Origin: Ruminococcaceae bacterium KH2T8
GTDB lineage: Bacteria; Bacillota; Clostridia; Saccharofermentanales; Saccharofermentanaceae
NCBI GenBank assembly: GCA_900111435.1
Contig: FOIY01000004.1
Coordinates: 372,001 to 436,000, forward strand
Length of the DNA stretch: 64,000 nt
Direction of reading: 5' to 3'
Positions within the stretch are counted from its first letter, which is position 1. Every line of letters begins with the position of its first letter. The position numbers were made by a program, and so were the translations under genes. Positions 41,190 through 50,623 of the stretch are shown one piece after another. Under the pieces are notes generated by a model. It did not search any database. It was not told where the DNA came from and saw only the letters and a list, made by a program, of their open reading frames with translations.

Positions 41190-41958
41190 TCGTGACGAGA
41201 GCTTCAGCCGCGAAGTAAAAGCCGAGGTCATGAAGCACATCCCGAGAAAAGACGAGTCCTGCCAGTCGGTAATGGACGGCATTGTCATGTCTTCCGGAGC
41301 TGACAGTAAGCAGAGCGATAATGTCGTTGATTATATCGAGAGACTTCTTACGAGAGAGTCCGTATCGCTCTATTCCGATGCATCGCTTTATAAGGATGCA
41401 GGTATAGACCGCTACTTTTTAAGAGGCGTATTCCTCGCCTGCGGTTATTGCTCCGATCCTTCGATCGCCTACAGGATAGAGCTTCACGTCAAGGAATCGT
41501 GGGCAGTCCCGATCATCGAGGATATGCTCGCTCAGGCTGATGTACCGTTTCGGACATCGGGCAGGGGAGAGGTCACGGTTCTTTATATCACGAGCGGCGA
41601 CGCCGTATCGGACTTCCTCGGTATCATAGGTGCGGACCTCAAAAGGCTCGAATTCGAGAACAAGAGAGCCGAAAAGGAAGTAATAGGCAACGTAACCAGA
41701 GCGGTCAACTGTGATTCGGGAAATACCAGAAGACAGGCTGAAGCGGGTGCTGCAAGAAACGAGCTCATCTCCAAGCTCATGGCTTCAGATGCCGCTAATT
41801 CCTTATCTCCCGAGCTTTTGCAGGCCGCGAAGGTCAATCTCGAGAATCCCGGTGCCTCCATTTCGGAGCTTGGGAAGCTCATGGATCCCCCCATCGGGAA
41901 ATCGGGAATGAACCACAGGATTCAAAAGCTCTTGGAAATCGCAAAGTCTATTGATTGA
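41182..41958 (+). CDS. whiA: WhiA-family DNA-binding protein, short form
   Basis: A 258-residue WhiA protein. The N-terminal part (SFSREVKAEV start, FLRGVFLACGYCSDP) belongs to the LAGLIDADG-homing-endonuclease-like domain, and the C-terminal 85 residues form the helix-turn-helix region (ASISELGKLMDPPIGKSGMNHRIQKL). Typical WhiA proteins have about 310 residues, so roughly 50 are missing, mainly from the first domain. In Actinobacteria WhiA controls sporulation septation, while in Bacillus it influences cell division and metabolism. Overlap of 8 bases with rapZ indicates coupling. A promoter for the next gene overlaps its stop codon. Confidence 0.92.
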   Translation: MSDRDESFSREVKAEVMKHIPRKDESCQSVMDGIVMSSGADSKQSDNVVDYIERLLTRESVSLYSDASLYKDAGIDRYFLRGVFLACGYCSDPSIAYRIELHVKESWAVPIIEDMLAQADVPFRTSGRGEVTVLYITSGDAVSDFLGIIGADLKRLEFENKRAEKEVIGNVTRAVNCDSGNTRRQAEAGAARNELISKLMASDAANSLSPELLQAAKVNLENPGASISELGKLMDPPIGKSGMNHRIQKLLEIAKSID

Positions 41959-41984
41959 GATATTGTATTGATCTGTGATATTAT
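41955..41984 (+). promoter_or_regulatory. Sigma-A-type promoter, TTGAGA-N18-TATTAT
   Basis: TTGAGA (41955-41960) overlaps the whiA stop codon; TATTAT lies at 41979-41984. It would drive the propeller-protein gene at 42025. Confidence 0.6.
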
Positions 41985-42024
41985 TTAATTTGCTTTTTTG
42001 TAAGCATGGGGGAAATGGAGAGGA

Positions 42025-43911
42025 ATGAACCGAAAGGATCAATACATAGAGCCGGATAACTCGTATTACGAGATGTCTACGGATCCGTCGCAAGGTACGA
42101 TGAAATTAGTCATCGCTCTGACTGCGCTGTCTGTTATCTTAACGTCAGTCCTTGCGATCGTGTATTTCCGCGAGAAAAACAAACCCGTAAATCAGGTTAC
42201 CAATGTTATCGGAGGAACGGATACTTATATCTCCGTAGCTACTGCTACCCCTACGCCCGTGCCTCCCATCCAGGCTTTCCAGAACCCGCTCCTTTATCCT
42301 TCATCGGCACTTATCAATACGACGACCGATCTTCCGATATCGGATGCGTGCATCCCTTCGACCAGAGGTCTTACGCAGAATGTCATAAACGGTGCGGTCA
42401 TCGTGTCCGACTACCAAAGAGAGAACGAGATCTTCATGGGAGATCCTCTCGAATACAGCAGTGTAGCGGGCATTACTACTTTCAGAGGAAATAACTTCAG
42501 GAATACGGCTACTTTCGGATATCTGTCCCCCGTAGGCGATTCTATCGATACGATAACTCAGGTCTGGGAGTTTAGCGGAACGGGCTCAAGGCTCGCTTCA
42601 TCTCAGACTTTCGAATGGGAAGGCTTCCAGCTCACGGGCCAGCCGCTCGTAGTAAGGTGGTCTTCCGATATAAGGTCGAGCATGAACCTTTATCCCGATA
42701 AGGCCGCTAAGGAGGATCTTACGGAGGTCATCTGCGCATGCCTTGACGGACTTGTCTATTTCTTTGACATTGACGACGGTTCGCAGACCAGAGATCCCAT
42801 CTATGTCGGAGCATCCATCAAGGGTACTCCATCCGTTGATCCCCGCGGCTTCCCGCTCCTTTATCTCGGACAGGGAGACGATAACGGCGATGACGGATTC
42901 GGAATGTATATCTATTCCCTTATCGACGGATCACAGCTTTATTTCTATGACGGCGGTGACGACGGCGCATACAGGATGAACTGGGGTGCTTTCGATTCCT
43001 CTCCGATCATCGATGCGATCACGGATACTCTTATCTGGCCCTGTGAGAACGGCATCATCTATACGTTTACTCTTAATACCGAATATGTATCGGGCAGTTC
43101 GAGCGTAATGGTAAATCCCGTATGTACGGGCTATAAGTATATCTTCAACGATACTCAGGGCAGATACCTCGGAGTTGAGAGCTCTATCGCAGTCTACGGC
43201 AACTACGGTTATTTCATCGACAACAACTCGAATCTCATCTGCCTCGACCTTAATTCCCTTGAGATGATCTGGGTATTCAGGACAGATGACGATTCCGATC
43301 TTTCACCAGTTATCTCGGAGGAGAACGGTATCCCGTATATCTATATCGGTACGGAAGTCGATTATCAGGGCGGTCAGGGTTCTTACTCGGGTGCCGCATA
43401 TACATACAAGATCAATGCACTGACCGGAGATGAGGTATGGCAGACATCGCAGCCCTGCTATACATATAACGGTCAGACATCCGATACGGATCAGGTCGGC
43501 GGATGCGTCGGCAATCCCATTCTCGGCAAGGGACAGATCTCCAATCTCGTGATCTTCTCCTACAGCTGCACTACCGATCTTTTGAGCGGTAACCGTATCG
43601 TAGCCTATAACCGCGATACCGGTAACGAAGTATGGCATTATGACATGAACATATATACTTACAGCTCTCCCGTCGATTGTTATGACCAGGACGGCAATGC
43701 ATATATCATCATATGCGACAGCCTCGGTCAGATCCATCTGGTAAATGGCCAGACAGGCGAGAGAATAAGCTATATCCAGGCGTCTCGAAATCTCGGTACC
43801 GAGAGTGAGACTTCTACGGGAGTCGAATTCCAGGCATCGCCGGTCGTGTTCAATGATATGATGGTAATCTGCACTACATCGGGATCCGTATTCGGGATCA
43901 GGATCGATTAA
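42025..43911 (+). CDS. Membrane-anchored PQQ-like beta-propeller protein
   Basis: A 628-residue protein with a cytosolic N-terminus of about 25 residues, one membrane helix (about 28-50), a short Thr/Pro spacer and a large extracytoplasmic domain. The latter shows repeated blades with the aromatic-Gly-Asp signatures of PQQ/WD-like propellers (for example VYFFDIDDGSQ, LICLDLNSLEMIW, INALTGDEVWQT, YNRDTGNEVWHYD, HLVNGQTGERI). No metal or cofactor site is obvious, so binding or scaffolding at the surface is the likely role. The GAGAGGA site lies just before the ATG. A short gene follows after 17 bases. Confidence 0.83.
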   Translation: MNRKDQYIEPDNSYYEMSTDPSQGTMKLVIALTALSVILTSVLAIVYFREKNKPVNQVTNVIGGTDTYISVATATPTPVPPIQAFQNPLLYPSSALINTTTDLPISDACIPSTRGLTQNVINGAVIVSDYQRENEIFMGDPLEYSSVAGITTFRGNNFRNTATFGYLSPVGDSIDTITQVWEFSGTGSRLASSQTFEWEGFQLTGQPLVVRWSSDIRSSMNLYPDKAAKEDLTEVICACLDGLVYFFDIDDGSQTRDPIYVGASIKGTPSVDPRGFPLLYLGQGDDNGDDGFGMYIYSLIDGSQLYFYDGGDDGAYRMNWGAFDSSPIIDAITDTLIWPCENGIIYTFTLNTEYVSGSSSVMVNPVCTGYKYIFNDTQGRYLGVESSIAVYGNYGYFIDNNSNLICLDLNSLEMIWVFRTDDDSDLSPVISEENGIPYIYIGTEVDYQGGQGSYSGAAYTYKINALTGDEVWQTSQPCYTYNGQTSDTDQVGGCVGNPILGKGQISNLVIFSYSCTTDLLSGNRIVAYNRDTGNEVWHYDMNIYTYSSPVDCYDQDGNAYIIICDSLGQIHLVNGQTGERISYIQASRNLGTESETSTGVEFQASPVVFNDMMVICTTSGSVFGIRID

Positions 43912-43928
43912 AGGATCGAGGGCTGCGA

Positions 43929-44345
43929 ATGGATAAGAGCATCAATGAAATGTATGAAGAGATAGCATTGCTCGAGGTGGAGATCAGTTCATTCTCGGGC
44001 GGCGGATACAAGGTCAGATATGACTTTGAGCGCAATCTCATCTCGTGGAATGACGGTTATATGTGGAATAACAATTTCATGAAATCCTTAACGGCCCCGA
44101 AGCTCGCCCTGATCAACGAAAGGCTTCCCGAATCAGGCATGATAGAGTGGATGATAGGCTATAACGCAGGCAATCTCGATAAGTACGGCAAGGCAACAGC
44201 CAATCCGTCATCGTGGAAGATACATATCAGGTTCAGTGACGACACTTCGCTCGTCAGCAGTCATACGAAGAACTTCCCTAAGGACTGGGGAAAGCTCAAG
44301 TCCATTATCGAAGATACGACCGAATGCTGTTTCCGCCTGCACTGA
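43929..44345 (+). CDS. Small soluble protein of unknown function
   Basis: A 138-residue protein without signal peptide or membrane helix. It has a mixed alpha/beta pattern with many Trp residues (six) and an acidic N-terminal helix. The plan (MWNNN, then WKIHIRFSDDTS and a final helix) hints at a small ligand-binding or immunity-type fold, but I recognise no family. GAGGG lies 6 bases before the start. It follows the propeller-protein gene closely and may be co-transcribed. Confidence 0.7.
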   Translation: MDKSINEMYEEIALLEVEISSFSGGGYKVRYDFERNLISWNDGYMWNNNFMKSLTAPKLALINERLPESGMIEWMIGYNAGNLDKYGKATANPSSWKIHIRFSDDTSLVSSHTKNFPKDWGKLKSIIEDTTECCFRLH

Positions 44346-44362
44346 TGCTCTGTTTGTGATAT

Positions 44363-44368
44363 TATAAT
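44363..44368 (+). promoter_or_regulatory. -10 element TATAAT
   Basis: A consensus TATAAT 29 bases before the GTG start at 44397; no clear -35 hexamer. Confidence 0.45.
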
Positions 44369-44396
44369 AAGAGGCAGTTAAACTAGGAGGAACAAC

Positions 44397-45005
44397 GTGG
44401 ATTATTTTGAGGGCCTTTTCTTAGGAAAGCTCTGGAGTGATACGGACTTTGAGAACAGACGTCACGCAGGATTATTCGTACTTTACGGATTCTTCGTGTC
44501 GCTCGTTTTTTCGTACAGGTATCTGACAGGCAAGTCATTTTACTTTATAGGTTCGTTCAATACGGTTCAGCTCGTTTTCCTGATCCTTCTCTTCTTGGCT
44601 TGTCCCTTCATCTGCTTCCGCTATTACCGAATGCCCTTGTGGGGCAAGTTACTCGTATTACTCGAGAAGATCGGTAAGGCCGTTCTCATAATCAATCTTA
44701 CCGTCAGCCTCGCTATTCCCAAGGTAAGGGTACAGGCAGACGGTCTTCAGGATTTTCTCATCAACTATCTTAACGGCACGTTGGAAAAATATACCGAGAA
44801 GTTCGCCGCAGAGGCCGGTTCGTTCGCGACCGTAATGGGCGTACTCATGGGCGGTATCCATACAGTGCTCGTATTCGTGCTTATCCTGGCGCTGGCGCTC
44901 ATCATCCCGGGAGTGATATTCCTTCTGGTCCGCCTCGTACAGTACGGCTATGACTGGCTGATAGATAAGCTCATCTTGAAGAAATTCTTCAGGTTCAGAA
45001 GATAA
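44397..45005 (+). CDS. Polytopic membrane protein of unknown function
   Basis: A 202-residue protein with about four hydrophobic segments (near 24-42, 53-71, 88-107 and 152-178), a charged extracytoplasmic loop between the third and fourth, and a basic C-terminus (KKFFRFRR). The GTG start is supported by AGGAGG 6 bases upstream. No family was recognised. It lies 24 bases ahead of the uridine-kinase-like gene and may be its operon partner. Confidence 0.75.
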   Translation: MDYFEGLFLGKLWSDTDFENRRHAGLFVLYGFFVSLVFSYRYLTGKSFYFIGSFNTVQLVFLILLFLACPFICFRYYRMPLWGKLLVLLEKIGKAVLIINLTVSLAIPKVRVQADGLQDFLINYLNGTLEKYTEKFAAEAGSFATVMGVLMGGIHTVLVFVLILALALIIPGVIFLLVRLVQYGYDWLIDKLILKKFFRFRR

Positions 45006-45029
45006 CATCGTTTATTACGGAGGTCCGAT

Positions 45030-46040
45030 ATGGCAGAACTCAGAGACAAGACGGATATTACGGTTGAGGAACTCGAGGAGAGCCTGGGTGCCAAGAAACT
45101 TCCCGAATTCATAAAGAACTGCGAGCAGACTTTCCTTGACAGGATAGATGCCATCGTAGATATCATCTGCAATGATCCGAATAAGAAGGCGATCTTTGTT
45201 TCAGGTCCCACATCTTCAGGCAAGACGACATTTACCATGCGTTTGTCCGCGGGACTTACGGCACACGGCAGACAGGCCAATTTCCTGTCCCTTGATGACT
45301 ATTACAATACGAGCGAGCTCAAGTTCGATAAGGACGGAAGGCCCGATTTCGAGACTATCGATGCTCTCGATATCGATCTTGCGGCAGAGCATATCAAAGA
45401 CATAATCGACGGAAAGAAGGTAATCCCTCCTTTCTTTAACTTCAAGACCAGGCTTCGCGAGGAGAGAGATCCGAGCGAGGCGATCGAGCTCCCCGAGAAC
45501 GGCGTACTCGTCGTAGAGGGACTTCACGGTCTTTCCGAGAAGACGGCGGGATGTATCGATCCCGATAAGTGCGTAAAGGTATTCATCATGCCTTACGGTA
45601 ATGTCTTCTGTGATACAAAGCTTATGGACAGCAATGAGATCCGAATGCTTCGAAGGATCGTCAGGGACTACAGGCACAGAGGTGCTCATGCGCTCTCGAC
45701 TGTAGACTACTGGCCCATGATCGCAAGATCCGAGGAGGACTACTACACGGATTATCTGACGAGAGCGGATTTCCATGTTAATTCTTTCCTTCCTTACGAG
45801 AGCCTTATCATAGCTCCTCTGGCGCTCCACGATATAAAGGAAGCATTGAGCCGCGTTGAAGACGGTACGATCGAGCCCAATATCTTTATGGCAAAGTCGA
45901 AGACCGGCAAGGATTTCGCGGATTTCTCCACGGCACTCGCTAAGTGCAGCAAGCTCGTTAAGCATCTGGAGAAGATACCCGTGGTAAATCCCGCTCATGT
46001 TCCCGAGCAGTCCATATTGAACGAGTTTATTTCAGAATAA
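45030..46040 (+). CDS. Uridine kinase/phosphoribulokinase-family P-loop kinase
   Basis: A 336-residue protein of the uridine kinase-like family. The Walker A motif GPTSSGKTT is near residues 59-67, followed by FLSLDDYYN (substrate-binding Asp) and a VVVEGLHGLS segment (Walker B-like). Classical uridine kinases have about 210 residues; this longer form, with an extra N-terminal helix region and a C-terminal extension, resembles the nucleoside-kinase half of Clostridial proteins that are often fused to a threonyl-tRNA-synthetase-like domain, here much reduced. The substrate is therefore uncertain. GGAGG precedes the start. It lies 15 bases before metA. Confidence 0.82.
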   Translation: MAELRDKTDITVEELEESLGAKKLPEFIKNCEQTFLDRIDAIVDIICNDPNKKAIFVSGPTSSGKTTFTMRLSAGLTAHGRQANFLSLDDYYNTSELKFDKDGRPDFETIDALDIDLAAEHIKDIIDGKKVIPPFFNFKTRLREERDPSEAIELPENGVLVVEGLHGLSEKTAGCIDPDKCVKVFIMPYGNVFCDTKLMDSNEIRMLRRIVRDYRHRGAHALSTVDYWPMIARSEEDYYTDYLTRADFHVNSFLPYESLIIAPLALHDIKEALSRVEDGTIEPNIFMAKSKTGKDFADFSTALAKCSKLVKHLEKIPVVNPAHVPEQSILNEFISE

Positions 46041-46055
46041 TAAGGAGGCAATCTA

Positions 46056-47027
46056 ATGCCTATCAGGATAGCTAATAATCTTCCTGCGAGGACCGTTCTC
46101 GAAAAGGAGCGAGTATTCGTTATGGAAGAGACTAGGGCTCTTAATCAGGAGATACGTCCCATAAGGATCGCGATCCTGAACCTGATGCCCAATAAATCCG
46201 TTACGGAGACGCAGCTTCTCCGTGCGCTCTCCAATACTCCTCTGCAGGTGGATGTTGACCTTATGAGAGTCGCATCCCATGTCTCCACTCATACGAGTGA
46301 AGAGCATCTCTTGAAGTACTACGAGACTTTCGCGGAGATGAAGGAGAGATATTACGACGGTCTTATAATCACGGGAGCTCCCGTAGAGCAGATCCCTTTC
46401 GAGGAGGTCGACTACTGGGATGAGCTTACCGAGATAATGGAATGGAGCAAGACTCACGTTTATTCCACGATGCATATCTGCTGGGGTGCGATGGCAGGTC
46501 TTTACTACCATTACGGAGTTCCGAAGTACGATCTGCCCGAGAAGGCTTTCGGTATCTTTGAGCACAGCATGACATACAGTAAGCCCGTAAAGCTCTTCAG
46601 AGGTTTTGACGACGTTTTCTATGTCCCTCATTCAAGACATACCGAGATCCATAAGGAGGATGTAGCAAAGCGTCCCGAATTAAGGATACTGTCCGAGTCT
46701 GACGAATGCGGCCTTTATGCAGTCGCCGACAGACACGGCAGACAGTTCTTCATCACGGGTCACTCGGAGTACGATCCGTACACACTGGATGATGAATATA
46801 AGAGAGACCTTGCCAAGGGACTGCCCATCAAGATGCCCCTTAATTACTATAAGGACGACGATCCCGAGAAGGGTCCCGTTTTGAGATGGAGATCTTCTGC
46901 GACGCTCCTTTTCAATAACTGGCTCAACTTCTATGTATATCAGGAGACGCCTTTCGACCTGTCGCTCCTCGAGCCTATCGATCACAGCAAGTCAGGTACT
47001 CTCGATACGGAGATAGGAAATGGCTGA
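46056..47027 (+). CDS. metA: Homoserine O-acetyltransferase (MetA family)
   Basis: A 323-residue enzyme that acylates the hydroxyl of homoserine, the first step of methionine synthesis. Cys142 in HICWGAMAG is the catalytic nucleophile and the HSRHTE motif supplies the active-site His. Residue 111 is Glu (GAPVE); in characterised MetA enzymes Glu at 111 goes with acetyl-CoA and Gly with succinyl-CoA, so the product is predicted to be O-acetylhomoserine. A strong AAGGAGG site precedes the start. The gene overlaps nnrD by 8 bases. Confidence 0.93.
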   Translation: MPIRIANNLPARTVLEKERVFVMEETRALNQEIRPIRIAILNLMPNKSVTETQLLRALSNTPLQVDVDLMRVASHVSTHTSEEHLLKYYETFAEMKERYYDGLIITGAPVEQIPFEEVDYWDELTEIMEWSKTHVYSTMHICWGAMAGLYYHYGVPKYDLPEKAFGIFEHSMTYSKPVKLFRGFDDVFYVPHSRHTEIHKEDVAKRPELRILSESDECGLYAVADRHGRQFFITGHSEYDPYTLDDEYKRDLAKGLPIKMPLNYYKDDDPEKGPVLRWRSSATLLFNNWLNFYVYQETPFDLSLLEPIDHSKSGTLDTEIGNG

Positions 47028-47910
47028 CAGTCGCATCATCGACAATGAGCTCGTAAACGCTCTTTGTCCCGAGCGCGACGAGAAAGGTCATAAGGGGACC
47101 TTCGGAACGGTCCTCATCTGTTCCGGTTCACGTTTCATGACCGGAGCCCAGACTCTTGCGACTGAGAGCGCGCTTCGAAGCGGCGCGGGCATGGTCAGGG
47201 TATTTGCTCCCGAGGAATCCATGGTCTCTACGAGAGTCAACTGTCCGTGTGCGATGTTTGCAGCCTATAAGGATTCTCCCGAAGAGACAGTAAGATACGC
47301 TGACGAGCTCCTTAAGAATTCGAGTTCGGTGCTTATCGGCCCCGGGCTTGATACCGGGGACAAGAGGAATCTTCACCTTTTGAGGTTTCTTATCGAGAGA
47401 GCCGATAAGCTCGTTATCGATGCGAGCGCCCTGGGTATCCTTTCGCAAAATAAGGCCATGCTCTTTCCTCTTCTGAAGAAGAGAGCTGAAAAGGGGCTGT
47501 CCCGAGCCGTGCTGACGCCTCATATAGGGGAGTTCAGAAGACTCGCGGGAGAAGCCGATATCGATTCGTGCATTTCATTCTCACAGGAGATGAATACGGT
47601 CACTGTCCTCAAAAGTGCCTCGACTTTCATAAGCATATCGGGCAAAGAGGGGTATACTATCGATAGCCCCAACAGCGGTATGGGCAAGGGCGGTAGCGGA
47701 GATGTCCTCGCAGGTCTTACGGCAGGACTCCTCGCTCAGGGCATGTTCCCCGAGGATGCCGCGGTAAGCGCCGTGTACATCCATTCGCTCGCAGGAAAGA
47801 ATGCCGCCGTCGATCTCGGAAAGAGGTCGATGCTCCCGTCGGATCTGCCGTCCTATTTTACGGATGCGTTCGAAGAGATCGGCTGGGACAGAACAGGAGA
47901 TGAAATATGA
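47020..47910 (+). CDS. nnrD: ADP-dependent NAD(P)H-hydrate dehydratase
   Basis: A 296-residue repair enzyme that restores NADH and NADPH from their hydrated forms using ADP. The ribokinase-like fold shows [11 protein letters not shown], the GPGLD loop, [12 protein letters not shown] and the nucleotide-site motif [10 protein letters not shown]. Many bacteria fuse this domain to an epimerase (NnrE); here only the dehydratase domain is present, so the epimerase would be encoded elsewhere. It overlaps metA by 8 bases and alr by 4 bases, a repair and cell-wall pair often linked in Bacillota. Confidence 0.93.
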   Translation: MADSRIIDNELVNALCPERDEKGHKGTFGTVLICSGSRFMTGAQTLATESALRSGAGMVRVFAPEESMVSTRVNCPCAMFAAYKDSPEETVRYADELLKNSSSVLIGPGLDTGDKRNLHLLRFLIERADKLVIDASALGILSQNKAMLFPLLKKRAEKGLSRAVLTPHIGEFRRLAGEADIDSCISFSQEMNTVTVLKSASTFISISGKEGYTIDSPNSGMGKGGSGDVLAGLTAGLLAQGMFPEDAAVSAVYIHSLAGKNAAVDLGKRSMLPSDLPSYFTDAFEEIGWDRTGDEI

Positions 47911-49025
47911 TTTTTGACAGATCTTGTGTAGAGATAGACGTCGCTGCACTTAAGAACAACATAAGTGAGATAAGGAGAGTCACCAAGCCCGATGCGGACA
48001 TAATGGCTGTCGTTAAGGCTGATGCATACGGTCACGGCGCATACGAGGTTGCGAAGACCTTGCTCGATAACGGTGCTTCGGGTCTTTGTATCGCTACGAT
48101 CGACGAGGCTATCCACCTTCGTCAGAGCGGCATCACGGCAAGGCTCTTGATCCTCGGCGGTACTGACAGCGCAAGATATGCTGATGCCATCAGATATAAT
48201 GTCGACCTCGCAGTATACGATTACGAGTCGGCGAAGTCATTATCGGACGAGGCTGTAAGGCTCGGCGGCAAGTGCAATATCCACGTTAAGCTCGACACCG
48301 GTATGGGAAGGATCGGATTCTTTGCCGATGGTTCTTCGACCGATGAGATCGAGATGATCTGCAAGCTCCCGGGACTTGTTCCTTACGGTATCTTCTCTCA
48401 TTTCGCAGTAGCGGATACGGATGATGATGAATATACGAAGCTTCAGTTCGACCGCTTCATGAGTCAGATCGAGGAGCTCAAGGCAAAGGGCATAACTTTC
48501 GAGAAGAGACATATCTGTAACAGCGCGGGAATAATGAGATTCCCCGAGATGCATCTTGATATGGTAAGAGCAGGCATCATCCTTTACGGTCTCATGCCCC
48601 CGGGATGCCCCGAACCTGCTTGTGACATCAACCTTATTCCCGTAATGAGCTGGTATGCCAAGGTCATCCACGTAAAGGAGATTCCCGAAGGCACATCAGT
48701 AAGCTACGGCAGACACTTTGTCGCCAAGAGGGCTACTAAGGTCATCACGGTGTCGGTAGGTTATGCTGACGGACTTTCGAGAAGATTCAGTAACGGATTC
48801 GAGCTCCTGGTCAACGGTCAGAGACTCCCGATCATTGGTAATGTCTGCATGGATATGTGCATGGTCGATGCCACGGATCTTAAGGGCGAAGTCAAGAAGG
48901 GCGATATCGTAGAGATATTCGGCAAGGAGAGATCTGCCGATGAGCTCGCGGATTATCTCGGAACGATCAACTACGAGATAACATGCGATGTAGGTAAGAG
49001 AGTACAGAGGATCTTTGTCGACTGA
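47907..49025 (+). CDS. alr: Alanine racemase
   Basis: A 372-residue PLP enzyme that interconverts L- and D-alanine for peptidoglycan. The cofactor lysine lies in VVKADAYGHG (about residue 39), and the C-terminal domain holds GYADGLSRRF and the GNVCMDMCMVD segment that completes the dimer's active site. The length is standard. It overlaps nnrD by 4 bases. A lipoprotein gene follows after 34 bases. Confidence 0.96.
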   Translation: MIFDRSCVEIDVAALKNNISEIRRVTKPDADIMAVVKADAYGHGAYEVAKTLLDNGASGLCIATIDEAIHLRQSGITARLLILGGTDSARYADAIRYNVDLAVYDYESAKSLSDEAVRLGGKCNIHVKLDTGMGRIGFFADGSSTDEIEMICKLPGLVPYGIFSHFAVADTDDDEYTKLQFDRFMSQIEELKAKGITFEKRHICNSAGIMRFPEMHLDMVRAGIILYGLMPPGCPEPACDINLIPVMSWYAKVIHVKEIPEGTSVSYGRHFVAKRATKVITVSVGYADGLSRRFSNGFELLVNGQRLPIIGNVCMDMCMVDATDLKGEVKKGDIVEIFGKERSADELADYLGTINYEITCDVGKRVQRIFVD

Positions 49026-49059
49026 CGGGATCCTCTTTATGGGATAAAGGGAGGGATAT

Positions 49060-50319
49060 ATGAAGAGGACTTTAAGGAAATCGGCAGCGGCAGTTCTGGC
49101 CTTTTCGGTGGCAATGGCCGCCTCATCCTGCTCTATCCTGGAGCAGCTTCAGGAGACGGCTCCGCACGAAGACGATACGGCTGTAGATGACGTACTGGCG
49201 GTAGCAGACGAATACGCGAAAGCTATCGAATACAGGGATACCGAAAAGCTCAAGGTCTTTTCGACAGGCGTTACGGACGAGGACCTTGCTTTCTTCGACT
49301 TAAGCGAAGAAGATGAGACTTCAGCTGAGATAAAGGAGTTTATCGCTGACAGCATCGTCTGCCATGTTGATGAAGACACGATAAGCGCGTCGGGTGAGGA
49401 CAAGTCCGGCAGTGCGGGTATAGTGATCGAGATCGCCGATTACGATGACCTTATCGGCAGCACGGATTACAGATATGATCCCGACGGACTGATCGCCGAG
49501 CTCGGAAATACCGAAGCAAAGGAGATCAGGCTGACGCTCGATCTCGAGCTGAGCGAAGACGGCGTATGGCTCGTAACGAACTTTTCCGACGTAAGGGAAG
49601 ACGTTTACGGATTCTACGATGAGAATATCGCGGCTACTGATCTTGAGGACCATATAACGGAGATCGCATGGGCAGGTTGCCGCGATGACGCGGAATACGA
49701 AAATGCCGAATATATGCAGTGCACAATGTATCTCGATAACGATGTATTCCACGATGTATCGGACGATATCTACTATGCATATTCATATGAAGGCGAGGAG
49801 TTCTATCGAAATGCGGGCTATTCCGCCATCGTCTATGTATACGACGGTCCCGCCGATCCCGCAAACCCCGGTTATTTTGCAGCAGGAGAATATACGATCA
49901 CTTTCTATGCTCCGGGAGATATTGTCATCCATACCGAGACGGCGACAGTTACGGTTGACGTGGTGACTGCTCTCACCGCAGAAGGAGTCGAGAGCGGAGT
50001 GTGGTACCGTACCGACGATCCCGCCGGGTTTACGAATGCGGGCGAAGGAGCGGTCTATACTGATACGGACAGTATCGAGTTCGATCTTTCGTTTGATACT
50101 AGTCGCTATGACTACTCCGATGTCTACTATTCAGTAACTATCGGAGGCGATGTCGTATTTACGAGTGCGCCGGGTACTTTCACCGGTATCTATGGTGAAG
50201 AGCAGGGCGCGGAATTTGATTTCAGCGGACATATCGCCCAGGGTGACTACACGATATCCTTCTTTGGAGCGAACGGCACTCTGATCTGTTCGGATACATG
50301 CACGGTGCTCGCTGCGTGA
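49060..50319 (+). CDS. Lipoprotein of unknown function
   Basis: A 419-residue lipoprotein (lipobox ASSC, Cys24). The first 180 residues form an acidic alpha/beta domain with a VADEYAKAIEYRDTEKL helix, similar in look to DUF5105 or NTF2-like lipoprotein domains but not firmly assignable. The C-terminal 210 residues are beta-rich with two repeated strands of the type GEYTITFYAPGD and GDYTISFFGANG, suggesting two Ig-like modules. GGGAGGG lies upstream of the start. It stands between alr and the rpmH operon, where dnaA would be expected in many Bacillota. Confidence 0.8.
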   Translation: MKRTLRKSAAAVLAFSVAMAASSCSILEQLQETAPHEDDTAVDDVLAVADEYAKAIEYRDTEKLKVFSTGVTDEDLAFFDLSEEDETSAEIKEFIADSIVCHVDEDTISASGEDKSGSAGIVIEIADYDDLIGSTDYRYDPDGLIAELGNTEAKEIRLTLDLELSEDGVWLVTNFSDVREDVYGFYDENIAATDLEDHITEIAWAGCRDDAEYENAEYMQCTMYLDNDVFHDVSDDIYYAYSYEGEEFYRNAGYSAIVYVYDGPADPANPGYFAAGEYTITFYAPGDIVIHTETATVTVDVVTALTAEGVESGVWYRTDDPAGFTNAGEGAVYTDTDSIEFDLSFDTSRYDYSDVYYSVTIGGDVVFTSAPGTFTGIYGEEQGAEFDFSGHIAQGDYTISFFGANGTLICSDTCTVLAA

Positions 50320-50333
50320 TATAAGTTCGTTCC

Positions 50334-50362
50334 TTGACATTTTTCAAAGCCTCGCTTATAAT
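50334..50362 (+). promoter_or_regulatory. Consensus sigma-A promoter of the rpmH operon
   Basis: TTGACA (50334-50339), a 17-base spacer and TATAAT (50357-50362): a perfect consensus match and the strongest promoter seen in the window. Its transcript would start near 50369, leaving a leader of about 68 bases before rpmH. Confidence 0.92.
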
Positions 50363-50436
50363 CGTTAAGCTAATTATGTTCGACATATGCGCTCATTGCG
50401 TTTTGTGATAGACAATCATTACGGAGGAAATAGAGT

Positions 50437-50571
50437 ATGAAGATGACATTTCAGCCTAAGAAGAGACAGAGAGCTACAGAGCACGGCTTCCGTGCGAGAA
50501 TGGCTACTCGCAGCGGACGCGACGTTCTTAAGAGAAGAAGACTTAAGGGCAGAAAGAAGCTCGCTGCATAA
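50437..50571 (+). CDS. rpmH: Ribosomal protein L34
   Basis: A 44-residue, very basic protein of the large ribosomal subunit, too short for usual gene-calling cut-offs. The N-terminus [13 protein letters not shown] and the [13 protein letters not shown] block are diagnostic, and the C-terminus is [14 protein letters not shown] lies 10 bases before the ATG, and a perfect sigma-A promoter stands upstream. A small terminator directly after the stop codon probably lowers expression of the following genes relative to L34. Confidence 0.98.
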   Translation: MKMTFQPKKRQRATEHGFRARMATRSGRDVLKRRRLKGRKKLAA

Positions 50572-50595
50572 GGATCACCCATGTGGTCCTTTTTT
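50572..50595 (+). terminator. Attenuating terminator after rpmH
   Basis: A 7-bp stem (50572-50578 with 50583-50589, one wobble pair), a 4-base loop and six T. It starts right after the rpmH stop codon and likely lets only part of the transcripts continue into rnpA. Confidence 0.85.
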
Positions 50596-50623
50596 CAATA
50601 TCGCAAAGTGAGGCTTGCCTGAA

